A DNA stretch of 58,103 bases from the NCBI GenBank assembly GCA_003154775.1, contig PMES01000042.1, positions 1 to 58,103 on the forward strand, written 5' to 3'. Positions 33,189-40,475 of the stretch are shown here, piece after piece. The notes below the pieces were generated by a model, which did no database searches, was not told where the DNA came from, and worked only from the letters and a program-made list of their open reading frames with translations. The stretch's first letter is position 1, and the number at the start of each line of letters is the position of its first letter. The DNA comes from Acidobacteriota bacterium (GTDB lineage Bacteria > Acidobacteriota > Terriglobia > Acidiferrales > UBA7541). The position numbers and the translations under genes are program-made.

Positions 33189-35621
33189 GTGAAGTTCCTC
33201 TCCGCCTGCCTGCTTCTTCTCGTTCCGTGGCCAGCAACTTGCCGCGCCGCTGATCGCTCGCCCCGCGACCTTCTCGCTTCTCTTAACGCCCTCTCCCTCG
33301 ATTCACAAAGCGTCTACACGGTCTCCGCTCAAGACCACATCGAAATCCGTCATGGCGATGCCGCGCTCACTTTTCAAGCGGGACGCTTCGCTTTCTACGC
33401 TCCATTTGAAGGCCGCATCACCGGTTTTGTCTTCTCCGGTCTGGGCCACGCCCTTTCTTTTCCTCGCGATCCCGCGGAAAAGCAGCAGATGGCGCGTTTC
33501 CTGGGGGCCCCCGCCCTGGACCAGCAATTCGTCTCCGCCTACGTGCGCTTCACCGATGACACCGCCAAGGACCTCCTGGCACAATTCCAGCGCGCCGGCC
33601 TCCCGCCCTCTCCCGATGCTTCATTTGTGGCCGTCTGGGAACCCGGTGTCGCGCGTCTCAACTCTTCCCACTCCCTGCGAATCCTGTTTGAGGAATTTTC
33701 CTCCGCTCCCCGGCATTTCTTCCATGCGGGCATTGATGGCGTCGTCACCGGTCCGTTTGACATCCTGGCCGATGAAATGCGCTCGGAGAATTTCATGATC
33801 GGGCAACCCCGCTTCGTTGGCATTCTCACGCAGTACGACGTCTGGACTTCCTACTCTTCGCCCGGATACTCTCCCCCACAGGTTCCCTTCGCCGCTCTGC
33901 GATATCACATCAACACCACTATCCACCCGGACTACTCTCTCGAAGGAAATACCTCCGTCGATTTCCGTTCTGTCACCGGCGGCGAGCAACTCCTCTTCAT
34001 CCAACTCGCGCGCTCCCTGAAGGTGGAATCCATCTCCTTCGAGTCCGGCGCGCCTCTCACCTTTTTCCAGAATGAGGGCCTCACCGGTCAGCAGTTGCGT
34101 TACCGCGGCGAAGATTCCCTCTGTGTCTTCCTCCCTAAACCTCTTCCCGCGGGCGAAACCTTTACCCTGAATTTCCGCTATCGCGGCAACGTCATCGAAA
34201 ACGCCGGTAACGCCGTCCTCTTCGTCGGCGAGCGCGAAAGCTGGTTTCCCCACCACGGTGACACCGCCGAATTCTCCCTCTACGACATGACCCTCCGCTG
34301 GCCCAAGCGTCTTCGCCTTGTCGCCACCGGCGAAAAATCCGACGAGCACGAAGAGGGCGAATTCCGCGTCGCGCACTGGAAGACGGAACAGCCGGTCACC
34401 CAAGCCGGTTTCAACCTCGGCGAATACGCAGTGGCTTCCGTGGCCTCGGAAAACCATCTCATTGATGTTTACGCGAACAAACAACTCGAAGAGGCCATCC
34501 AAGCCCGCTTGGGCCGTACCGTCGTGGACATCAGTCCGTCCATCAAGGTTCCCGGCGGTGATTTCCCTAACGCCCGCATAGCCCTCGAGCCTTCGACTCC
34601 GAGTCCTGCGGATACCTTGAAGCAGCTTGCCCGTGAAGTCGATTCCTCCATCCATTTCTGCGAACAGTATTCCGGTCCCTTTCCGTTTCATCATCTCGGC
34701 GTTTCGCAAATACCGGGGGCCTTCGGGCAGGGCTGGCCGGGACTTCTCTACATCTCCACTTACTCCTTCCTGTCTCCCGAAAACCAGCAGCGTGCCGGCC
34801 TCAACTCGACCGGTCAGGAACTCTTCACTCAAATTGTTCCATTTCACGAAGTAGCCCACCAGTGGTGGGGGAATGTCGTTGGCTGGTCCAGCTACCGCGA
34901 TCAGTGGATCAACGAGGCCATCGCCAATTATCTCGCGCTGCTTTTTGCCGACTCACAAAAGAATCCGGACCAGACTCTCCACGCCTGGCTTGTTCGCTAC
35001 CGCAAGGGTCTTCTCACCAAACCCGCCAATGAAGATCTCCCGCCGGCCGCAACCGGCGCGCTCATCATGGGCATGCGCCTGGTCTCCTCGAAGTCGCCAA
35101 CTGCCTACGATCAGGTCTTCTACGGCAAAGGCGCTTGGATCATGCATATGCTCCGGGAAATGCTGCGCCAGCCCAATACGCCGAATCCCGACGCGCGTTT
35201 CATGGCTCTGCTGAAGTCGTTGGTCTCCAAGTACGCCCAGAAAAGCCTCACCACAGTTCAATTCCAGCGCGAAGTCGAAGCTGTCATGACCCCGAAAATG
35301 GATCTCGAGGGCGGCCGCTCCATGGAGTGGTTCTTCGACGAATATGTCCGGGGAACCGCCATTCCTCGTTACAAGGTGAGCTTCTCCTCGCACCGCATTG
35401 ACAAGGGCTATCAAGTGCGCGGCAAGCTGCTCGCCTCGGGCGCGCCCCACTCGTTCATTGCGCCTGTTCCTCTTTTCGTCAGCACCGGCTCCGGCCACGG
35501 CGTTTTCCTCGGTACGGTAATCGCCACCGGCGACGAGACACCTTTTTCCTTTATCACCCAGACCGATCCCCGCAAACTCCTCATTGATCCTCACATGACC
35601 CTGCTTTGTGTTCCGGAATAA
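33189..35621 (+). CDS. Exported M1-like metallopeptidase without a GxMEN motif
   Basis: An 810-residue protein with a signal peptide (GTG start 33189, VKFLSACLLLLVPWPATCRA). An unassigned N-terminal domain precedes an M1-type beta domain from about residue 235 (RYHINTTIHPDYSLEGNTSVDF) and the zinc site H553-E-V-A-H557 with E576 after exactly 18 intervening residues. A possible catalytic Tyr is in VFYGKGAWIMHMLREML. The M1 GxMEN motif, which holds the substrate's free N-terminus, is replaced by GQGWPGLLYIS. It may therefore be an endopeptidase or act on unusual substrates; this is inference. The longer frame to 32910 overlaps the divergent gene and was rejected. Confidence 0.83.
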   Translation: MKFLSACLLLLVPWPATCRAADRSPRDLLASLNALSLDSQSVYTVSAQDHIEIRHGDAALTFQAGRFAFYAPFEGRITGFVFSGLGHALSFPRDPAEKQQMARFLGAPALDQQFVSAYVRFTDDTAKDLLAQFQRAGLPPSPDASFVAVWEPGVARLNSSHSLRILFEEFSSAPRHFFHAGIDGVVTGPFDILADEMRSENFMIGQPRFVGILTQYDVWTSYSSPGYSPPQVPFAALRYHINTTIHPDYSLEGNTSVDFRSVTGGEQLLFIQLARSLKVESISFESGAPLTFFQNEGLTGQQLRYRGEDSLCVFLPKPLPAGETFTLNFRYRGNVIENAGNAVLFVGERESWFPHHGDTAEFSLYDMTLRWPKRLRLVATGEKSDEHEEGEFRVAHWKTEQPVTQAGFNLGEYAVASVASENHLIDVYANKQLEEAIQARLGRTVVDISPSIKVPGGDFPNARIALEPSTPSPADTLKQLAREVDSSIHFCEQYSGPFPFHHLGVSQIPGAFGQGWPGLLYISTYSFLSPENQQRAGLNSTGQELFTQIVPFHEVAHQWWGNVVGWSSYRDQWINEAIANYLALLFADSQKNPDQTLHAWLVRYRKGLLTKPANEDLPPAATGALIMGMRLVSSKSPTAYDQVFYGKGAWIMHMLREMLRQPNTPNPDARFMALLKSLVSKYAQKSLTTVQFQREVEAVMTPKMDLEGGRSMEWFFDEYVRGTAIPRYKVSFSSHRIDKGYQVRGKLLASGAPHSFIAPVPLFVSTGSGHGVFLGTVIATGDETPFSFITQTDPRKLLIDPHMTLLCVPE

Positions 35622-35700
35622 TCAGGCGTGCCTCTTCCTCGATTCCCAAGTTGACCAAATGCACGTGACTGCATCCCGCGTTATTTCAATCAATTGTCGT

Positions 35701-35866
35701 GGGAAGCCCCAACTTCGCCGAAGTTGGGTTCCCTTTCATCGCCCGCCACCCAGATTCTGTCATTCCGACCGGAGGGACGGCGCTTTTTGCCGTCCCGGAG
35801 CGGAGATACGGTTCTCCATCGCACGTTTTTTGTGCGATGAAATCCCTCTGCGATTTCGGATTATGC
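35701..35866. repeat. Dispersed repeat family B, copy 1 (multi-hairpin, between convergent genes)
   Basis: Three hairpins in a row: CCCAACTTC / GAAGTTGGG (35708-35728), GGGACGGC / GCCGTCCC (35774-35796), and ATCGCAC / GTGCGAT with a T-rich loop (35818-35838). The block TCTGTCATTCCGACCGGAGG and the second hairpin recur at 52727-52785. It lies in the 323-base gap between the M1-like gene and the convergent TPR-type gene and may end transcripts from both sides. I see no gene in this gap. Confidence 0.78.
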
Positions 35867-35944
35867 TTTGCGGCTTCTTCGGTTGGTGCTGACTTCGGTT
35901 GGCCCGGCCTTTTCACGGATCGTGACACGTGCCGGCAATCCCCG

Positions 35945-36832
35945 CTACTTATTCATCAACTTCTCTTCCAACATCGGGCTGTTCAAATTCAATTCGGCCT
36001 TGCCGCCTTCTCCCAATACATAGGGGTACCCGTCCAGATCGCCGGGCAAATGTGGCAATAATCCCGCCTGCACCAGTTGGCTCATCTTCGTCGCCCGCCG
36101 TCCGGTCCGGCGCTCATACTCATCCGCGAGCCGGTTTAGCTCTCGCAAGTCCAAATCCACCTTGACCAACCGCAAGTGCAACTCCGCATTCTTCTTGATC
36201 TGCGGCTCTTGGGCCGTCTGATAGATGTCCCGCCACAGGAAATAAGAGGTCTCCAGCGACTCCCCTTCGGCAGCGATCTTTGCGGCCATCACCTTCATCC
36301 AGATGGCCGCCTGCGGGTTCTTGGCGCCTTCCGCGAAGGCCTCCGCTGCCCTGGCATAATCCTTCTTGTCGAAGTAATAGACGTTGCCCATATCCTGGTA
36401 CAAACGCCAGTAATCAGGGTTGGCTATCACCCCTCGCCGCAGCAGTTCCACCGCGTGGTCCGGATCGCCCGCTCCTCGTGGCGGGGCATCGCTCAAAAAC
36501 GTCGAGCCGAACCGGTACGCGACGATCAGATTCGGGTCCAGTGTTGTCGTGATGTCCAGCAGCGGCCACAGCAACTCCAGATTCTTCTGCTGCAAACGGT
36601 GCTTCTCTCCGTAGTACTGCACCGCCCGCGTCCAGTACATCGCGCCCACCAGTGGTGCGTATTCCAGGCTCATTCGCTTGATCAGTTTCGGCGAGCGCAA
36701 CACCAACTCATCGCGTTCTTCTTGCAGCGCCTGCCGCTGCGCGTCAATCTTCTTCTGTAGTTGCCACACGCCGGCAAGACCCAATGCCAGCAGGACGCCT
36801 AACGTCGCTTTAATGATTCCGCTTCTCTTCAT
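35945..36832 (-). CDS. Membrane-anchored TPR-like protein linked to an ABC transporter
   Basis: A 295-residue protein with an N-terminal membrane anchor (IIKATLGVLLALGLAGVWQL) and a mostly helical periplasmic part containing TPR-like repeats (PDHAVELLRRGVIANPDYWRLYQDMGNVYY, DYARAAEAFAEGAKNP). I do not recognise a named family. It is coupled to the permease gene by a 4-base overlap (ATGA), and the permease is coupled to the ATPase in the same way. It is probably an accessory subunit of that transporter, but nothing shows what it binds. Confidence 0.72.
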   Translation of the reverse strand: MKRSGIIKATLGVLLALGLAGVWQLQKKIDAQRQALQEERDELVLRSPKLIKRMSLEYAPLVGAMYWTRAVQYYGEKHRLQQKNLELLWPLLDITTTLDPNLIVAYRFGSTFLSDAPPRGAGDPDHAVELLRRGVIANPDYWRLYQDMGNVYYFDKKDYARAAEAFAEGAKNPQAAIWMKVMAAKIAAEGESLETSYFLWRDIYQTAQEPQIKKNAELHLRLVKVDLDLRELNRLADEYERRTGRRATKMSQLVQAGLLPHLPGDLDGYPYVLGEGGKAELNLNSPMLEEKLMNK

Positions 36833-37605
36833 TTAAGGTTCCGGCGCGAGAAAATCGCCGACGCTGCGGCCAGCACCACCGCCCCATAAACCACCGCGTA
36901 CAGCGTCGCCTGCCCCACTAACGCACCCGGCACTGCCCGGCCGTGCGCCACGGCTCCCATCACGTTGAAATCCTCAAAATTCGGCAGCAGGTAAGAAACC
37001 CCTTTCAACAAGTTCATTGTCGCCGGGCTCAAATCCACCGCCTGCACCGTGCGCAGATCTCCCGCGAATACGCCCGCCACATAGATTCCCGCCGTGAACA
37101 GGATCGCCAGAAAGGGCGTGGTGAAGCAAGAAAACAGCAGCGCCAGCGCCACGATCAGCGCCAGCTTCAGCAGAATCAAATACACCGCCACCAGTATCCA
37201 GCCGTCGCTCTTTTCCAGCGTGTGTTTCACCGCCCACAGCGCCAGGTACAATCCCACGGCCATGGCCGCCGTGTTCACCGTCAGCGTCATCACCAGCCCG
37301 CAGAACTTTCCCAGCAGGAATTCCCACCGCTCCACCGGCTTCGCCAGCAAGGCATACAGCGTGCGCTTGTCCATCTCCTTGGACACCAGCCCCACGCCGA
37401 TAAACACCGCAATGAACAACCCAATCACGGAGATCGCCGTCAACCCCAGGCTGACGATCACGCTTTCTTCGATCCCGATGGAAATCTGCCCCACCAGGAT
37501 TGCCGCGCCCATCATCAGCAGCGCGAAAAACACCAGATTGTAGAGCACGCGGTCCCGCACCGCTTCCCGGAACGTATTCGCGGCCACTGTCCGTACGTTC
37601 TTCAT
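36829..37605 (-). CDS. ABC-2 type transporter permease
   Basis: A 258-residue inner-membrane protein with six or so hydrophobic segments. It begins MKNVRTVAANTFREAVRDRVLYNLVFFALL, a pattern typical of ABC-2 (NosY/YhaP-like) permeases. KEMDKRTLYALLAKPVERWEFLLGKF is the family's cytosolic loop. It overlaps the ATPase gene upstream and the TPR-type gene downstream by 4 bases each. The substrate is unknown; related systems export polysaccharides, lipids or antibiotics. Confidence 0.88.
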   Translation of the reverse strand: MKNVRTVAANTFREAVRDRVLYNLVFFALLMMGAAILVGQISIGIEESVIVSLGLTAISVIGLFIAVFIGVGLVSKEMDKRTLYALLAKPVERWEFLLGKFCGLVMTLTVNTAAMAVGLYLALWAVKHTLEKSDGWILVAVYLILLKLALIVALALLFSCFTTPFLAILFTAGIYVAGVFAGDLRTVQAVDLSPATMNLLKGVSYLLPNFEDFNVMGAVAHGRAVPGALVGQATLYAVVYGAVVLAAASAIFSRRNLK

Positions 37606-38555
37606 TTTCCACTCACCTCAACCGCATTGGCCTGCGCCCGGTCCGCTTCCACAAGATTCATAAAAAACTCTTCCAGCGTCGGCTTGATCTGCGCCACCGA
37701 AAGAATCCGCGCCCCCGCCGCCCGCAATTGCTCGATCGCTCCGTACAACTCTTCTTCGGGCATCTGCACCCGGTAACGCTCGCCTGTCCGTGTTGCCTTG
37801 GCCAGCAGCGGCAGGTTCTTCCCCTCTGCCACCTCGAATAGAACTTCCATCCCTTGCGTCTGGATTCCCACCATTTCTCCCGGCGTGCCCACGCCGCGCA
37901 GTTTCCCGCCCACAATCACGCCTACCCGGTCGCATAGCATCTCCGCGTCGGAAAGAATGTGCGTGGAGAAAAGCACCGTCCGCCCATCTTTCTTCAATTC
38001 GAGGATGATGTCCCGCACCTCGCGGCGTCCCAGCGGGTCGAGCCCCGACATCGGCTCGTCCAGAATCACCACCTGCGGGTCGTGCAGGATCGCTTGCGCC
38101 AGTCCCACGCGCTGCAGCATGCCCTTTGAATATTTCCGTAACTGAATCTTCTTCGCGGTTTCCAGCCCCACCTTTTTCAGCATGTTCTGCACCCGCGTCT
38201 TGCGGTCCGTTGCCGTCAAACCGTGAAATCGCGCGAAGTAATCCAATAATTCCGCTGCGGTCAGGTAGTCGTAGAAATAGGGCTGCTCCGGCAGGTAGCC
38301 GGTCTCCTGGTGCATGGACACATCGTCTATCGATTTCCCCAGAATTCGCGCGGTTCCCCTGTCCGGGAAAATCAAGCGCATCAGCAGCTTGATGGTCGTG
38401 GATTTTCCGGCCCCGTTGGGTCCCAGGAAACCAAACACTTCGCCGGTATCGACCCGCATGCTCAGGTCTTCTAAGGATATTTTCTTTTTCAGGTTCAAAA
38501 ATCCGTAAGGGTATTCTTTCGATAGGTGTTCTATCTCAATTGCTGGAGTGGCCAT
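37602..38555 (-). CDS. ABC transporter ATP-binding protein
   Basis: A 317-residue ATPase of the CcmA/NosF type. Walker A is GPNGAGKST, the signature motif is YSKGMLQRVGLAQ (a GM variant of LSGGQ), Walker B is VVILDEPMSGLDP, and the switch histidine is in STHILSDAE. A C-terminal regulatory domain of about 80 residues follows. It leads the three-gene minus-strand operon with the permease and the TPR-type protein. The downstream overlap ATGA fixes the order and suggests a stoichiometric complex. Confidence 0.93.
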   Translation of the reverse strand: MATPAIEIEHLSKEYPYGFLNLKKKISLEDLSMRVDTGEVFGFLGPNGAGKSTTIKLLMRLIFPDRGTARILGKSIDDVSMHQETGYLPEQPYFYDYLTAAELLDYFARFHGLTATDRKTRVQNMLKKVGLETAKKIQLRKYSKGMLQRVGLAQAILHDPQVVILDEPMSGLDPLGRREVRDIILELKKDGRTVLFSTHILSDAEMLCDRVGVIVGGKLRGVGTPGEMVGIQTQGMEVLFEVAEGKNLPLLAKATRTGERYRVQMPEEELYGAIEQLRAAGARILSVAQIKPTLEEFFMNLVEADRAQANAVEVSGK

Positions 38556-38650
38556 GCCTCTATCTTTTTAAACCCCGCGCCAAACGTCAACGGCACGCGC
38601 ATTCCAATGTGCGAGGATAGCAACGCTGTCTGTTTCGTCTCGCAATTTCC

Positions 38651-38700
38651 GTTCTTTTCTTTCTTTTCTTCTCTTTGTGTTCTTTGCAGTCTGTGGCGAA
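38651..38700. repeat. Pyrimidine-rich low-complexity tract
   Basis: The plus strand reads as successive TTCTTT/TTCTCTTT-like words followed by GTGTTCTTTGCAGTCTGTGG. It ends 4 bases before the stop of the radical SAM gene and lies between that gene and the ABC ATPase gene start. It resembles short low-complexity repeats seen between genes in several phyla; no function is evident. Confidence 0.45.
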
Positions 38701-38704
38701 ATCT

Positions 38705-39751
38705 TCACTTCGCAATTTGCACCAGATCTGCGCGGCCCGCCGGTTCCGGCTGCAGCGTCTGCGCTCCCCGCCAATTATCCAGGATCCCGACCTGTTGCAC
38801 GCAGCTCACCGTGCACCTCGGCGCGCATTCCTTATGCGTGTAGTACTCCCGGTGCCGCCGTTCGTCCGTATATTCCCGCAGCGGGATTCCCGGATAGCCC
38901 CGCTGCTGGGAACACCAGTGCACCAGCCCATTCTCGCAAATGTACAGGTAGCGCGAGCCCGCCCGGCACTTCCAATCGTGCTCTTTCGCCCTGGCCACGT
39001 TGTGCTGAAATTCGTTGAACCGCGAAAATGAGCGCTTCCCCAGCTCCATGATCTCTTCAAAAATCTCTTGTTCGCGCTTCCCCAGCGGCTTCAATTGCCC
39101 GTCGTGGTCGTGAATGATCCCCACCGTGCTTGTGAATCCCAACTCCACCGCGCGGTGCGCGATCGTCAGCGCATCTTCCGGGTTCTTCACGCCCCCGCCC
39201 AGCACGGAATTGATGTTCACCTGAAACACCGCAAACTCCGAGAGCATCTCCAGCCGCCCGTCCAGCGTTTTCAGGCTCTTCTTGGACACCTCATCCGGCA
39301 CTGCATTGTCAATGCTGATCTGCAGGTGTTCCAGCCCGGCATCATTCAGCCGCTCGATTCGCTCTTTGTTCAGGAAAAATCCGTTGGTGATCAGCCCCGC
39401 CATCATCCCCCGCTTGCGGATGTGCCGGATCACTTCGTCCAGGTCCGGATGCATCAGGGGTTCGCCGCCGCTGATGGTGATGATCGTCGTGCCCATGTCC
39501 GCCAGGATATCCAGCCGCTCTTTCATCTCCTGCAGCGGCACGGGCTTGGACACGTCGTCGTATTCATTGCAGTACGTGCAATCCAGGTTGCAGCGCCGCA
39601 TCGGGATGATGTGTACCAGGATCGGGTGCTTGGTATCCGTCAGTGCCTTCGTAATCATCCACAGTTCGTGCAGACGCGTCTTCACGAAACGCAAACGCTT
39701 CCGCATGCGCGTCTTCGCCGGCGCTTTTCCCTTATTTCTCTTTTGCGCCAT
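38705..39751 (-). CDS. Radical SAM protein with C-terminal cysteine cluster, function unknown
   Basis: A 348-residue enzyme of the radical SAM superfamily. The 4Fe-4S site C54-x3-C58-x2-C61 (RRCNLDCTYC) and the SAM-binding ISGGEPLMHPDLDE are intact. Six more cysteines (C262, C272, C280, C309, C313, C317) near the C-terminus could bind an auxiliary cluster, as in SPASM or twitch domains. The N-terminus is very basic (MAQKRNKGKAPAKTRMRKRL). No precursor peptide or obvious substrate gene is adjacent. It stands alone between an ABC operon and the divergent PadR operon. The role cannot be inferred. Confidence 0.82.
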   Translation of the reverse strand: MAQKRNKGKAPAKTRMRKRLRFVKTRLHELWMITKALTDTKHPILVHIIPMRRCNLDCTYCNEYDDVSKPVPLQEMKERLDILADMGTTIITISGGEPLMHPDLDEVIRHIRKRGMMAGLITNGFFLNKERIERLNDAGLEHLQISIDNAVPDEVSKKSLKTLDGRLEMLSEFAVFQVNINSVLGGGVKNPEDALTIAHRAVELGFTSTVGIIHDHDGQLKPLGKREQEIFEEIMELGKRSFSRFNEFQHNVARAKEHDWKCRAGSRYLYICENGLVHWCSQQRGYPGIPLREYTDERRHREYYTHKECAPRCTVSCVQQVGILDNWRGAQTLQPEPAGRADLVQIAK

Positions 39752-39897
39752 GTTTGTTTACAACTTCCCCAAGTTCTGATTATACCTTACCGCCGCTCTT
39801 CCTCTTCCCCTGCGCACTGCCCTTCGCCAGAACCTGTCTTTCAAGCGCTTGTTGGGAGGGCACGGTTTCACGAATTGCGGAAAAAGTCTTTTCTTTA

Positions 39898-39997
39898 GGA
39901 GGCCGGGGCTTCAGCCCCGGCGTAACGCTTCTAGAACCAATGGGCTTTCGCGCCTTTTGCGTCCGCCGATTTTTGGCGGAAGCCCCTGAAGAAAGGT
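39898..39997. repeat. Dispersed repeat family C, copy 1
   Basis: The first hairpin is GCCGGGGCT-TC-AGCCCCGGC (39902-39921); the second part has an inserted stem TCCGCC / GGCGGA; and the end reads AGCCCCTGAAGAAAGGTT as in copy 2. It sits in the 370-base divergent gap between the radical SAM gene and the PadR gene. Apart from this and the likely PadR promoter, the gap is featureless. Confidence 0.75.
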
Positions 39998-40063
39998 TTG
40001 TATCCACCCTGCGACGCGCGAGCAATTGGGCACTAGAGCCGCAATCGGTAAGCACGGCTTTTC

Positions 40064-40095
40064 CTGTGGCATTCCCACAGAAGACGTGCTATGCT
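40064..40095 (+). promoter_or_regulatory. Possible PadR operator and promoter
   Basis: A perfect inverted repeat CTGTGG-CATTC-CCACAG (40064-40080) lies 10 bases before a TATGCT (40090-40095) that could be the -10 element of the PadR operon. The -35 region would fall inside the inverted repeat, so binding of a dimeric repressor there would block transcription. It differs from the common ATGT/ACAT PadR operator. Confidence 0.35.
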
Positions 40096-40121
40096 CATGT
40101 GGTCATCACACAGGAGACCTC

Positions 40122-40475
40122 ATGAGTGATTCCAAACTTGATCTTCTCCAGGGCACTCTCGACCTCATGGTCCTGCAAACCCTCGCCGCCATGGGCGCGC
40201 TCCACGGCTACGGCATCGCCCGTCGCATCGAGCAGGTCAGCGGCAATGAAGTCCTCCTCAACCAGGGCACTATCTACGCCTCGCTCGTCCGCCTTCAGCA
40301 GCGCGGCTGGATCTCCGCCGAATGGGGCACCTCCGACAACAATCGCAAAGCCAAGTTCTATTCCATCACCAAGCCCGGCCGCAAACAGCTCTCCGAAGAC
40401 GCCGCCTACTGGCAAAGGCTCTCCCTCCTGATGAATCGCGTCCTCGCCCTGCCGGAACAGGAGGACAAATCATGA
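40122..40475 (+). CDS. PadR family transcriptional regulator
   Basis: A 117-residue winged-helix repressor. LDLLQGTLDLMVLQTLAAMGALHGYGIARRIEQ and LNQGTIYASLVRLQQRGWI with KAKFYSITKPGRKQL are typical of the PadR DNA-binding domain. The ATG at 40122 follows CAGGAGACCTC. Its stop overlaps the ADOP gene start (ATGA), so regulator and permease are translationally coupled, a common pairing in Acidobacteria. It probably represses its own operon. The ligand is unknown. Confidence 0.93.
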   Translation: MSDSKLDLLQGTLDLMVLQTLAAMGALHGYGIARRIEQVSGNEVLLNQGTIYASLVRLQQRGWISAEWGTSDNNRKAKFYSITKPGRKQLSEDAAYWQRLSLLMNRVLALPEQEDKS

